NCBI GenBank assembly: GCA_964461045.1 | Contig: CAYWSJ010000004.1 | Location: forward strand, 3,469 to 67,468 | DNA length: 64,000 bases | Direction: 5' to 3' | Source: JAGXLC01 sp964461045 | Lineage (GTDB): Bacteria > Bacteroidota > Bacteroidia > Bacteroidales > UBA12077 | Shown here: in pieces, positions 1 to 9,133 of the stretch | Layout: each line of letters begins with the position of its first letter | How positions within the stretch are numbered: position 1 is the stretch's first letter | Notes under the pieces: model-generated | Told to the model about the DNA's origin: nothing | The model's database searches: none | What the model saw: the letters and a program-made list of their open reading frames with translations, nothing else | Made by a program: the position numbers and the translations under genes

Positions 1-81
1 ACCACTCTGAGCAGAGGATTGATTGATTCCTGCAAATGTTATTAAAGAGATTATAATAATAAAAAAATACGTATTCTTCAT
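1..81 (-). CDS. Partial exported protein, N-terminus only
   Basis: Reading leftward, an ATG at 81-79 opens a frame that stays open to the window edge (27 codons). The visible residues form a standard Sec signal peptide: a short Lys-containing n-region, an Ile/Phe-rich hydrophobic core, and an SSAQ-type cleavage region. The start lies 4 bases after the stop of the lipoprotein gene at 86-994, so the two are probably co-transcribed. Nothing can be said about the mature protein. Confidence 0.6.
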   Translation of the reverse strand, partial: MKNTYFFIIIISLITFAGINQSSAQSG

Positions 82-85
82 AATA

Positions 86-994
86 TTATAGACTGATTAA
101 GTTATTTCGGATTTTGTTTGTTTCCTCAATAATTTTATATAATTGTTCATCTGTTATTTTTACGATACTTTTTTCATTTTGTTTGAAAGTAAGCTGACCA
201 TTTTCATCAATTATTTGTTCTGTTTCCCCTTGCTCAATGGTTATTTTAACTTCTTTAAATATTTTATGAATTCTTTTATAATCCTTAATCAGGTCCTGGA
301 AATCCGGATTGTTCCTGTAGTTTTCCAGAAGAATCATCAGATTTGACATCATTACTTTTTGTTCACCAATTGCTTCTCTTAATTGTGGGTCAGGATCTGA
401 TTTATATACTTCACTTGTAAGATATAATCCTTCAAGCCATGCACCTGCAATCATAAGGGCGCTTAAATTACTCCTGCTATTTTCTCTCAAATACTCATCC
501 ATTTGTTTGAAATTTCTTTGAGAAATGTAAATCAAAGAATCAATATTTTCACTACTGGATGCCAGTCTTTTTAATGTACTAAAATCAAAAAACTGGCCAA
601 TTTTTAATTTGTCGGCAATTTTTTTTATGGATTTTAGATAATCTATAGATACGGTTGTTTTGCTGTACATATTAAGATAACCGAGGTCAGCCGCGTAAAT
701 ACCAAGGAGGATTGATTGCCTGAAGCTGGTACTGTAACTATCCACATTATCTGTAGATGCCAGGTATTCTTTTGAAAACGGGACATTCAGGCTTTTGATT
801 AACGCTGCTGTTTCAATGGGTGATGAGATGTTCTCTGTAATTTTTTCCATTGCCTGATCTGAAACTTCGTAAACACCTTTGTTTGCAACAGAGTCAGGAA
901 CCTCTAAAGAATTATCTTCATTCCCTTCATTCGAGCATTTACATCCTGAAATTAAAGCGATTATGAGTACTCCTAGAATAAACTTTATCTTCAT
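86..994 (-). CDS. Conserved Bacteroidota lipoprotein of unknown function
   Basis: This 302-residue protein starts with a Lys-rich n-region and a hydrophobic core ending in a lipobox (ISGC, Cys18), so it should be lipidated and placed in the envelope. The mature part has no recognisable catalytic motif. It looks largely alpha-helical, with charged helices such as residues 95-200 and a Lys/Glu-rich C-terminus. A TAnnTTTG-type box sits 25 bases upstream, and 63 bases separate it from the ABC-transporter gene, so it probably has its own promoter. It is followed after 4 bases by another exported protein. I do not recognise the family beyond this. Confidence 0.75.
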   Translation of the reverse strand: MKIKFILGVLIIALISGCKCSNEGNEDNSLEVPDSVANKGVYEVSDQAMEKITENISSPIETAALIKSLNVPFSKEYLASTDNVDSYSTSFRQSILLGIYAADLGYLNMYSKTTVSIDYLKSIKKIADKLKIGQFFDFSTLKRLASSSENIDSLIYISQRNFKQMDEYLRENSRSNLSALMIAGAWLEGLYLTSEVYKSDPDPQLREAIGEQKVMMSNLMILLENYRNNPDFQDLIKDYKRIHKIFKEVKITIEQGETEQIIDENGQLTFKQNEKSIVKITDEQLYKIIEETNKIRNNLISL

Positions 995-1019
995 ATTTAT
1001 TCTGCTATGTGGATTAATA

Positions 1020-1027
1020 CAAAAATA
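1020..1027 (-). promoter_or_regulatory. Bacteroidota -7 box (TATTTTTG) for the lipoprotein gene
   Basis: The minus strand reads TATTTTTG, matching the TAnnTTTG consensus of Bacteroidota sigma-ABfr promoters, 25 bases before the ATG at 994. No convincing -33 TTTG was found at the right spacing. Confidence 0.35.
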
Positions 1028-1057
1028 ATATTATATCGTGTAAATTTAAAAAAATAT

Positions 1058-4000
1058 TTAGGATTTCCGAAAGATTAATTTTTTTAAATTGACTTTCTGT
1101 GGTAAATTAAGCAATTTATATAATGCATTGTAGTATAATGCTATATAGAATATAATAGTCATTATAGCAATAATCGCTAAATTAAACCAGTAAGTGCCAA
1201 AATAATTTCCCATAAAATATTTTCTGGGCGCAAAAAAGTGAGCCCTGAAATTAAAAAATCCTTCCTCTTCGGGATCCTGATAAATCGGGTCAATATGTTG
1301 TATTAACTTATCTTCGTATTGAATGATTTTATTTTTTTCCAGAACTTTTTTTACCTGGTCAGAAATACTCTCGTTATAGTACTGATCCTTAATTTTTCTA
1401 TAAAAAGAAGGTCTTGTTTCAAGCAAATAACTTCTGATATTATCTAATTTTCTGTTTGCTAAATGAAATTTCTTTGAATAATATTGATCTAATCGTTCCA
1501 GGTAATCAGTAATTTCACTCAAAATCAATTTGTTTATTTTATCCACCTTGAGTTTATCCAGGTATTTGAAAGTTAGATCTGTTTTGTTCATTTCTTTTCC
1601 CAGTTCATTTCTGAGTAGCGCAAGATCAGATTTTAGCTTTTCCTTTATGTCCTCTTTATGACTAAATTTAAGATTTTTCTTAATTTTTTTGACCTTTTTT
1701 TCTAATTCGGGGATATAATAGACCTGTTTATAATTGGCCTTGCTTTCCTTTTTTTCAAGATCGTAAAAATGTTGTTCGTATTTATTGTTTTTGAATTGGT
1801 TTACCATAAGTGCCTCATAAGACCATTTTGTGGGCATTATTTCAGCAATAAGGGGTACTTTATCCACACTGGTAATATTCCTGTTTAATTTATCGAAGGG
1901 GAACATAGCCCCGCTGAGTATCATCATTGGGATCATTAATAACGGAATGATGATGTATATTGTAACAGCAGAGTTGAAGGTGGCTGAAATATTTAATCCA
2001 ATCATGTTAGCACATACGGCTGTTATAAATAATGCAAGCCAGTATTCGAAAAACATTCCGCGTATTTCGAGGATGCTGTTGGCAATCAGTACAAACAGAA
2101 CGGATTGTATGGCTGATATAACAGTCAAAATAAGCACTTTAGAGGTTAGGTAACTGGATTTACTTAAATTCAGAAATTGTTCTCTTTTAAGTATTTTCCG
2201 GTCTCTGAATATTTCTTCTGCACTTACTGTTAACCCCAAAAACAGTGAAACAATAAGTGCCATAAAGATGTAAATAGGGATGTTTTCATTTATGCGGAAT
2301 ATATACTCATCTGAGGTAGGGTTCGGTACATAGCGAATAATATATGATAGGATAAAGCCCAGAACAGGCGCTTCGAGTAAATTCAGGGCAACGTATTGTT
2401 TGTTGCTTATTTTTGAGAGAAAATCCCTGATTGTATATATTTTAAATTGGGTTAACCAGGAGGGTATCTTGGTTGAAGAAGGGGGTTCTTCATCTACTTC
2501 TTTGACATGTTCTATATTTATGTTTTCGTGTAGCCTTTCTTCCCATTTTTTAGGTGATACTTTTCTTTTGTCTGTGTATCTTCCATATTCATCAACTACC
2601 CGGGCTTCCATAATGTTAAATATAAGTTCGGGATTTACGTTACCGCAGGTAGGGCACTCCCCCACATCGCTATTAATCTGTGCGTCAAGGCGTTTGAAAT
2701 ACATGACACTTTCCACGGGGTTTCCATAGTATACCATGTATCCTCCTTCATCAAGGATGATCATATTGTCAAACATTTTGTAGATCTCTGATGAAGGTTG
2801 ATGAATAACGACAAATATAAGCTTTCCTTTCAGAGTTAATTCCCGGAGGAGGTCCATTACATTTTCAGAGTCTCTTGAGGATAATCCTGAGGTTGGTTCA
2901 TCTACAAAAAGAATGGCAGGCTCCCTGATTAATTCGAGGGAAATGTTCAGTCTTTTTCTTTGACCTCCGCTAATAAGTTTATTCATAGGAGAACCGACCT
3001 TAAGGTCTTTGATTTCTCCCAGTCCGAGATTATATAAAGTTTTATCTACTAGCTCCTTGAGTTCTTCTTCTTCTTTGTCTCTAAAAACCAGTTTTGCATT
3101 ATAGTATAAATTCTGAAAAACTGTAAGTTCCTCAATAAGAAGGTCATCCTGGGGAATGTATCCTATTGAACCTTTAAGATTTTCTTCTCCTTCATGGAGA
3201 TTTGTGCCATTAATTCTTATTTCTCCTGTGGTTGGTTTGTTAATGCCGGACAGGATATTCAGCAGTGTTGTTTTACCAGCACCACTGGCTCCCATGATTC
3301 CAATTAATTTTCCCTGTGTTTCTGAAAAATTAATATTTCTGAGTCCTATGGCACCGTTCGGGAATTGATAGCCGATATTATCTGCTACATAGGAAATTTT
3401 CAGGGAGGTTGAGTCAGCCAGGTAATGTGCAACAACATCGCTGTAGTATATTGGTTTTCCTTTAGGGAGCTTGATTGAACCACCCTGAGCAAAGAGATAA
3501 ATTCTTTTGTTGTTAAGAGGCAGGCCATTAAGGTTTATTTCTTCACTTCCCGTATAGCGTAAGAAATACAGGTCTACACTTTTTATATGCAGTATAAATA
3601 TGTTGCCGTCTAGTGCAGTTGACTGGATATGCTTACAGTTCTCACAGGGGTTTTCTTTGTCGTTTATTATGAGTATGTTATGGTTGTCCAGTTTGGAAAT
3701 ATCATTGTTAATAACGAAGGTTTCAATACTTCTGTATTCTTCCCTGGTAACTTTAAAGACTTCGGCAACAGTGTTAATGATGGCCATTCTTTGTTCTGAG
3801 AATTTTCGGTCGGCATTGATCAACTCGAAAAGTCTTACCAGAACAATTATTTTCTGTTTTTGGGTAAGTGTTTTGTTAATTTTTTTACAAAGCCCTAGTA
3901 TTCTTACGGAGTCTTTAACGGAGGTAAGTTTTCTTTTTTTCTCTTTTTCTCCGTTTTGGTTATTTTTTTTGTATCCTGCTTTTTTATCAAAAAGCTCTAT

Positions 4001-4141
4001 ATACTCCTGAATAGCCTCATCGTTGAGTTGTTGAGTGAGGAAATTTAAAACATAATCTCTTTCGTTGGTTTCAACACCATCATCTTGTTTTGCAATAATC
4101 GCAAACAACTGCATCAACGCCTTCAGAATCTCTTCACTCAT
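1058..4141 (-). CDS. TerB-like / ABC ATPase / ABC-2 membrane fusion protein
   Basis: This 1027-residue protein is a half-transporter with extra domains. Residues 1-140 form a TerB-like helical domain. Residues about 165-235 look like an FHA-like beta domain that follows a CENC motif. The ABC ATPase spans about 255-490 and has Walker A GASGAGKTT, the signature LISGGQRKR, Walker B ILFVDEPTSG and an H-loop IHQPS. A second Cys pair (CPTC) follows. About six membrane helices of ABC-2/ABCG type lie near 590-770, then a long charged coiled region, then one last helix near 985-1005. The layout (ATPase first, then membrane part) is that of ABCG/WHITE exporters. It is the last gene of the operon, 22 bases after the SiaC-like gene. 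The substrate is unknown; the TerB and FHA-like parts suggest regulation by a signalling input. Confidence 0.85.
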   Translation of the reverse strand: MSEEILKALMQLFAIIAKQDDGVETNERDYVLNFLTQQLNDEAIQEYIELFDKKAGYKKNNQNGEKEKKRKLTSVKDSVRILGLCKKINKTLTQKQKIIVLVRLFELINADRKFSEQRMAIINTVAEVFKVTREEYRSIETFVINNDISKLDNHNILIINDKENPCENCKHIQSTALDGNIFILHIKSVDLYFLRYTGSEEINLNGLPLNNKRIYLFAQGGSIKLPKGKPIYYSDVVAHYLADSTSLKISYVADNIGYQFPNGAIGLRNINFSETQGKLIGIMGASGAGKTTLLNILSGINKPTTGEIRINGTNLHEGEENLKGSIGYIPQDDLLIEELTVFQNLYYNAKLVFRDKEEEELKELVDKTLYNLGLGEIKDLKVGSPMNKLISGGQRKRLNISLELIREPAILFVDEPTSGLSSRDSENVMDLLRELTLKGKLIFVVIHQPSSEIYKMFDNMIILDEGGYMVYYGNPVESVMYFKRLDAQINSDVGECPTCGNVNPELIFNIMEARVVDEYGRYTDKRKVSPKKWEERLHENINIEHVKEVDEEPPSSTKIPSWLTQFKIYTIRDFLSKISNKQYVALNLLEAPVLGFILSYIIRYVPNPTSDEYIFRINENIPIYIFMALIVSLFLGLTVSAEEIFRDRKILKREQFLNLSKSSYLTSKVLILTVISAIQSVLFVLIANSILEIRGMFFEYWLALFITAVCANMIGLNISATFNSAVTIYIIIPLLMIPMMILSGAMFPFDKLNRNITSVDKVPLIAEIMPTKWSYEALMVNQFKNNKYEQHFYDLEKKESKANYKQVYYIPELEKKVKKIKKNLKFSHKEDIKEKLKSDLALLRNELGKEMNKTDLTFKYLDKLKVDKINKLILSEITDYLERLDQYYSKKFHLANRKLDNIRSYLLETRPSFYRKIKDQYYNESISDQVKKVLEKNKIIQYEDKLIQHIDPIYQDPEEEGFFNFRAHFFAPRKYFMGNYFGTYWFNLAIIAIMTIIFYIALYYNALYKLLNLPQKVNLKKLIFRKS

Positions 4142-4163
4142 TTTCTAATATTTTCTCGACAAT

Positions 4164-4544
4164 TTACAATACGTAACTAACCTGTTCAAAAGGGATATCT
4201 ACTATATCTGCATATTCTTCTCCGGCTTCTTCCATATCTTCGTCATCTTCCGGATAATACCATTTAATAAGAACATCGTTCCCGTTTTCATACATTTCTT
4301 CCAGTTTCATTAAAATATCAAGAAGAAGTTTTGAAGATGCTGTATTGAAATAAACTAATTTAAATGAAAATATGGTTTTTGCATTTGGATTTTCTGCATA
4401 TTCTTCAAGCCAGTTCAGGATAGGTTCATAAAAAGTTGTCACATCTTCAGGTAAAGACCTTCCTGATATTTCAAAGATCTCATTATCTTTGTCAAGAATA
4501 ACACTAGGCGTATCGTCTGTTCCTTTTATTTTTATTACTTCCAT
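4164..4544 (-). CDS. SiaC-family regulatory phosphoprotein (DUF1987)
   Basis: At 126 residues it has the normal length of the SiaC/DUF1987 family. The diagnostic segment YFNTASSKLL places a Thr at residue 68. In Pseudomonas aeruginosa SiaC the Thr at this position is phosphorylated by SiaB and dephosphorylated by SiaA; that is established knowledge and is not shown here. The C-terminal half is very acidic. The gene lies 14 bases after the SiaB-like kinase gene and downstream of the SpoIIE phosphatase, so the kinase, phosphatase and substrate are all in one operon. In Pseudomonas the unphosphorylated protein activates the diguanylate cyclase SiaD. No GGDEF protein is present here, so the output must differ. 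Confidence 0.88.
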   Translation of the reverse strand: MEVIKIKGTDDTPSVILDKDNEIFEISGRSLPEDVTTFYEPILNWLEEYAENPNAKTIFSFKLVYFNTASSKLLLDILMKLEEMYENGNDVLIKWYYPEDDEDMEEAGEEYADIVDIPFEQVSYVL

Positions 4545-4558
4545 AATTCAAACATTTA

Positions 4559-5134
4559 TTAATTATTTCTAGAAATTGATGATGAAAGAAGGAAAAACGA
4601 ACTTGTTTCATCAATTGGTAAAAAGTGGTATTCTAATTTGTTCCCGGTTTTTCTTGCAATATCAATAAAACCAAGGCCAGCACCACCTTTATCGGATAAT
4701 CTTCCTTCTCGCATTTGTTTTTTGTAAAGTTGTTTTAATCCTTCTTTATCCAAACTGTTAATTTCCTCGAGCATGTCGGTTAGTTCTTCTATCTTCCTGT
4801 TTTCTATCACATTCCCGGTTGTTACATGGTAATCTCTTTTTCCTTTGCTTACCATGAAGATTCCACGTCCGGCAAACAGGTAATCGTCAGAGCCAAATGT
4901 GTCGGCATGTTTGCTTATGTTTTGCAAACACTCAACCATTACATGGAAGACTTTCTTTTGCACTGTATTTGATTCTTCTTCTTTGGCCATGTTTGATTCG
5001 GTCAATGAGGTAAAAGCTTTTGTGATCTGGTGTGTAATTTCACCCTCATAGACCAGTGTAATTTCATGAGCTTTCATTGACCTATAAAAATCGTATACAA
5101 ATTCAAGAAAGCCTTTCACATTATGTTTATCCAT
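4559..5134 (-). CDS. SiaB-family protein kinase (DUF6272)
   Basis: This 191-residue protein has a GHKL-like ATP-binding fold. The N-box equivalent at 66-80 contains Glu68, Asn72, Lys75 and His76 (ECLQNISKHA), and a Gly-rich segment GGAGLGFIDIA near 150 precedes the C-terminal strands. This is the pattern of SiaB-like kinases, relatives of anti-sigma-factor kinases, which phosphorylate a SiaC partner. The gene lies directly between the SpoIIE phosphatase (37 bases upstream) and the SiaC gene (14 bases downstream). It probably phosphorylates the SiaC-like protein on Thr68, an inference from family and gene order. Confidence 0.85.
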   Translation of the reverse strand: MDKHNVKGFLEFVYDFYRSMKAHEITLVYEGEITHQITKAFTSLTESNMAKEEESNTVQKKVFHVMVECLQNISKHADTFGSDDYLFAGRGIFMVSKGKRDYHVTTGNVIENRKIEELTDMLEEINSLDKEGLKQLYKKQMREGRLSDKGGAGLGFIDIARKTGNKLEYHFLPIDETSSFFLLSSSISRNN

Positions 5135-5171
5135 AACATAGGTATTAATTTAGTTAAACAAAGTAAATATA

Positions 5172-7772
5172 TTAAAATTCTATTCCAATTAATAACACGT
5201 CATCTATTTGTTTATTGTTTTTTTTCCATTTCCTGTAGTCACTTGCAAAGAAACTTGAAAATTGCTGCATCGTTAAATCCTTATTTTCCAGTATATTTTC
5301 TCTGATTTTTTTCGGTGTATATTTCCTTTTATCGGGCCCACCAATTTGATCGGGCAAACCGTCAGTGAAGAAGAAAATTTTATCTCCTTCTTTATATTTA
5401 ATGATATGGTTTACAAAATCTTTTTCAGCCTTTTTCCTGTGGGGAATCCCGCCAATGGCTTTTCGGTTTCCTTTGTACTGTGTTAATTCACCATCCCTCA
5501 GTAGGTATAAAGGTCTGTGTGCTCCGGCGTATTGCAGTTCTTTTTTCTTTTTGTCAATCCGGCACAGTGCAATGTCCATTCCATCTCTTGCTTCGGCATC
5601 AAACCTGTCTTGTTTCAGGGTAGATCTGACACCAAAATGAAGCTTGTCAAGAACCTGGGCAGCGGTATAGTTTTTATTGTGGTCCACAATATTGTTTAAC
5701 TGGAAATACCCAATAAATGACAGCAATGCTCCGGGCACTCCATGCCCTGTACAATCGACAGCTGCAATGAAAATAATATCTTCTTTTTTAAAGAACCAGG
5801 GGAAGTCACCGCTTACGACGTCTCTGGGTTCGTAGAACATAAATGATTTTGGCAGGTATTCCTGTACAATAGTATTGCTTGGGAGTATTGATGTTTGAAT
5901 TCTTTGTGCATAGTTTATACTGTCTGTAATCTGCTTATTTTTTTTCTGGATTTCCATTTCTATTCGTTTTGCCTCTGTAATGTCGTGTCCGACGAAAAGA
6001 ATGGTTTCCAGTTCACTTTCATTGAATTCCGGGATCGCTTTAAAATTCATTATGCGTTCGCCTAATTTAGCGGTAGGAATTGTGATTTCTTTGTTGAGTG
6101 TTTCATTTTTCTTTTTAATTTCTTCAATGGAATCAACAAAGAAGTGGGCAAGTGTTTCTTCTATTTCAAGGTCTTTTATGCGTGTATTGATTAATTTTTG
6201 TGGGTCAATCCCTACATATGATTTTGATACAGGATTAGAGTAAAAGAACTGACCCCTGGTATTAAGTCGCATAATTAAGTCGGGACTGTTTTCTGAAAGG
6301 GACTGCATCTTACTCTTCATTCTTTCTTCTTTCTCTGCTCGTTTTCTTTCAGTAATATCCCTTGAATTGAGTATGATACCATTTATGGCAGGATCTTCGA
6401 GAAGGTTTCTTCCTGTAGTCTCGAGGAAGATTTTTTTGCCGTCCTTTTTGATATAGGTATATTGTAGAGTTTGTGGCTCCTTTGGATTTTCCTTGAGTTT
6501 CTTAAACATGTCTTTCAGAGCAGCTTCCCCTTTCGCTGTAAGTCTTTCCATGTCTTTTCCACGCATCATTTCAGCCTGTGTGTATCCAAGGATATTTTTA
6601 ACGTTTGGACTTTGGTATTTGAGTTTCAGGTTTTCGTCGTATATCGAGATTACCTCGGATGCATTTTCAAGGAGTGCTTTAAGGCGTTTCTGGGCATTTT
6701 CAACCTCCTTTATCTGTGCTTCAAGTTTTTTGTTTGATTTTTCAAGCTCCTCGTGGGTAGCCCTCATTTCCTCTGCGTTCTGTCTTAGCTCCTCCTCATT
6801 TTCTTTCAGTTCCTGGGTCATTTGTTGTGATTCCTGAAGCAATTTTTCTGTCTTTTGGTTCATCTTCAGGTTGTAGATTGTTCTGGCGATAATTTCGGCC
6901 AGCTCACGAAGGAAATTTATGGTAAGTTCGGGTATTTCTTCTTTTATATCTGCAAATTCAATAACACCCTGAAGTTTTTCGTCTGCTATAAGAGGCACTA
7001 TTAAAAGGCTTTTGGGTTTTTTGTCACCCAGAATACCAGATGTAATAGTTGCGTAGTCATCAGGAATTTCTGTTCGATAGATGTAGTCCATCTCATAGGC
7101 ACATTCACCGATTAGTCCTTCTCCAACTTTGAATTCCTGGTTAATATATCTTTTTCGGTTATAGGCGTACGTCGCAACGTTTACCAGTTTTTCTTCTTCT
7201 TCATTATAGATGTAGAGAGCGCCCTGTATTATATTGATGTAATCGATTAATTTTACAATCACGTCAAATGCAAGGCCATCTATATCATTATGTAATCTTA
7301 AAATTTCCGAAACAATATCTTTCCCTTCTGCAATCCAGTTTCTTTCTTTTTCTTTCTGGTTACTTTCCAGCAGGTTATTTCTCATCCTGAGGAGTGATTT
7401 CCCAAGAACGTCGTTTTCATTTTTTATTTCTAATTTGGCATCGTAATGTCCTTCGCCAATTTTTTTTGCAAAAGTTGCATTTCTGTCTATATCAAGATCT
7501 CTCTGGTTAATGATGTCTTCGAAAACAAGTTTTTCTTTTTCTCTTTTGCGGTAGTAAATATAAATTACAACCCCAATTACAACAGGGATAGAGTCAATAA
7601 CCCATAACGTAGGATTGGTTTTGTGAATTTGGGCAATGGAAGAGAATGAAAAGGCAAGGTTGCCGGAAATAATATTAATAACCCATGCTATTATGGGTAT
7701 TAAGATAGAAACAGCAACTCCTGTAAGAATATCATTTTTGGTTATTGTAATTGAATTTTTTTCTCGACTCAT
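5172..7772 (-). CDS. Membrane GAF-PAS-PAS-SpoIIE/PP2C serine phosphatase
   Basis: The chosen ATG at 7772 gives 866 residues. An in-frame ATG at 7805 would add 11 residues but would overlap the upstream gene. There are two N-terminal membrane helices (about 15-80), a GAF domain (about 160-310), a coiled coil (about 315-375), two PAS domains (about 380-615, each followed by a DITE-type PAC end) and a C-terminal SpoIIE phosphatase domain (about 640-866). The metal-binding acidic motifs are visible: VSGDFPW, VDCTGHGVPGALLS and FFTDGLPDQ. It most likely plays the SiaA part, dephosphorylating the SiaC-like protein in response to a small ligand or redox cue sensed by GAF/PAS. SiaA of Pseudomonas uses a HAMP-linked sensor, so the input side differs here. 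Confidence 0.87.
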   Translation of the reverse strand: MSREKNSITITKNDILTGVAVSILIPIIAWVINIISGNLAFSFSSIAQIHKTNPTLWVIDSIPVVIGVVIYIYYRKREKEKLVFEDIINQRDLDIDRNATFAKKIGEGHYDAKLEIKNENDVLGKSLLRMRNNLLESNQKEKERNWIAEGKDIVSEILRLHNDIDGLAFDVIVKLIDYINIIQGALYIYNEEEEKLVNVATYAYNRKRYINQEFKVGEGLIGECAYEMDYIYRTEIPDDYATITSGILGDKKPKSLLIVPLIADEKLQGVIEFADIKEEIPELTINFLRELAEIIARTIYNLKMNQKTEKLLQESQQMTQELKENEEELRQNAEEMRATHEELEKSNKKLEAQIKEVENAQKRLKALLENASEVISIYDENLKLKYQSPNVKNILGYTQAEMMRGKDMERLTAKGEAALKDMFKKLKENPKEPQTLQYTYIKKDGKKIFLETTGRNLLEDPAINGIILNSRDITERKRAEKEERMKSKMQSLSENSPDLIMRLNTRGQFFYSNPVSKSYVGIDPQKLINTRIKDLEIEETLAHFFVDSIEEIKKKNETLNKEITIPTAKLGERIMNFKAIPEFNESELETILFVGHDITEAKRIEMEIQKKNKQITDSINYAQRIQTSILPSNTIVQEYLPKSFMFYEPRDVVSGDFPWFFKKEDIIFIAAVDCTGHGVPGALLSFIGYFQLNNIVDHNKNYTAAQVLDKLHFGVRSTLKQDRFDAEARDGMDIALCRIDKKKKELQYAGAHRPLYLLRDGELTQYKGNRKAIGGIPHRKKAEKDFVNHIIKYKEGDKIFFFTDGLPDQIGGPDKRKYTPKKIRENILENKDLTMQQFSSFFASDYRKWKKNNKQIDDVLLIGIEF

Positions 7773-7788
7773 ATCAATAAGCTGTATA

Positions 7789-8568
7789 TTATATTTTATT
7801 AGCAAGTTGCTCGCCTAATTTTTCTTTCAAAGATGCAAGCAGTTTTTCAGTTTTTTTCCCATACACTTTAAATGAAGCCAGTTCTATTAGTCCTATTGTT
7901 TTTTCCTGGTTAATTACAGGGATGTAAAGTATGCTTTTAGGTGAACTGCTTCCCAGTCCGGAAAGTATTGTAATGTAATTTTCCGGTATTTTAGTCAGAT
8001 TTAATATTTTCTGATTTTGAGCTGTCTGGCCTGAGAGTGTTGACCCAAGATCAAAATCTTTTGGTTCTTCTTCTCCAAAATATGCAAATTTTCCAGCTAT
8101 TGTAAATGTATCAGAATCTTTTTTTCTTGTATAATACAGGCCCTGGACAATATCAAATTCTTTAGCAAGATTACTGAGTACCTGTTCTGTATGTTTTTGT
8201 AAAGAAGCTTTGCCTTTTGTGTCTTTAGGAATGATTTTTTTATGCAGAGATTCTATTTCTTTTTGGTCTATTTCCTGTTCTTCCTCTTCATCTTCTTCTT
8301 TTTTGGCTGTATCTCCCTCAATATCGGTAAGGTATGTTTTTTTGATATATTCTTCTTTACTTATTTTTTCTTTGGTGAGTGTAATAATTTGAATATAGAG
8401 CCCCAATCCGGTTAAGGTTGCTATTCCAAGCAGGAAATAAATAATGGTAGCCTGGAAATCCTGATCTAATGAAATATTTCTGATTCTGGCCAGTACGAGA
8501 ACAAGGATAATTAAGAATATGAAGAAAAAAGCAGTGCTTAATATTTTATGTGATTTTTTATAACTCAT
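7789..8568 (-). CDS. Membrane-anchored GAF domain protein
   Basis: This 259-residue protein has two N-terminal membrane helices (about 10-28 and 40-62), a strongly acidic linker (about 85-105) and a C-terminal GAF domain (about 125-259). The GAF core (an IP..Y.TI.SG stretch followed by PKS and an IPVI strand) closely parallels the GAF domain of the neighbouring phosphatase, so the two are likely paralogues, this one lacking PAS and SpoIIE parts. The stop codon is 16 bases before the phosphatase ATG, and the start lies 7 bases after cheB. It may be a second sensor or a regulatory partner of the phosphatase. Confidence 0.75.
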   Translation of the reverse strand: MSYKKSHKILSTAFFFIFLIILVLVLARIRNISLDQDFQATIIYFLLGIATLTGLGLYIQIITLTKEKISKEEYIKKTYLTDIEGDTAKKEEDEEEEQEIDQKEIESLHKKIIPKDTKGKASLQKHTEQVLSNLAKEFDIVQGLYYTRKKDSDTFTIAGKFAYFGEEEPKDFDLGSTLSGQTAQNQKILNLTKIPENYITILSGLGSSSPKSILYIPVINQEKTIGLIELASFKVYGKKTEKLLASLKEKLGEQLANKI

Positions 8569-8575
8569 TAAATTG

Positions 8576-9133
8576 TTATTTTAAGTTTTGTAAATAATCA
8601 ATTATCTGATCTGTTGTATAAACATAATCTACATCCGTTACTCTTAAAGATGCTTCTGTCATTGTTGCCACTTCACATTCTTTAGGATCTTGCACAATAG
8701 CTGTTCCTCCCAGTTCTTTCACTTTTTTAAGTCCTTGTGCGCCGTCTCTGTTAGCTCCTGAAAGGATTATTCCAAGCAGGTTTTTATTGTATGTTTGAGC
8801 TGCTGTTTCAAAAGAAAGATCAATTGATGGCCTGGAATGATTTACAGGTTCTTCAGTGGACAAAGCAATTTTTTTGTTTAATTCTATATACATATGATAG
8901 TTTGACGGGGCCAGATATGCATTCCCTGGTTTGATGGAATCTTTATCATGGGGTTCAATTACCGGGATGTTTGATTTAATAGACAGTGCCTCCACAAACC
9001 CTGACCTTACATGCTTAAGGCGATGCAGGTTGAGCAAAATGGGCAATGGGTAACCTTTTGGCAATGATTGTAAAATTTTTGTAATCACCCTGAAGCTACC
9101 GGCAGAACCTCCTATGATAACAGCTTTAAACAT
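8576..9133 (-). CDS. Stand-alone CheB methylesterase domain protein
   Basis: At 185 residues the protein is the CheB catalytic domain alone, without the usual N-terminal receiver domain. The catalytic triad residues are present: Ser10 in GGSAGS, His37 in NLHRLKH and Asp130 in GANRDGAQG. CheB removes methyl groups from glutamyl methyl esters made by CheR. The start codon directly abuts the stop of the upstream CheR-like gene. With no receiver domain and no CheA or MCP nearby, its activity cannot be set by phosphorylation in the classical way, and its substrate is unknown. Confidence 0.88.
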   Translation of the reverse strand: MFKAVIIGGSAGSFRVITKILQSLPKGYPLPILLNLHRLKHVRSGFVEALSIKSNIPVIEPHDKDSIKPGNAYLAPSNYHMYIELNKKIALSTEEPVNHSRPSIDLSFETAAQTYNKNLLGIILSGANRDGAQGLKKVKELGGTAIVQDPKECEVATMTEASLRVTDVDYVYTTDQIIDYLQNLK

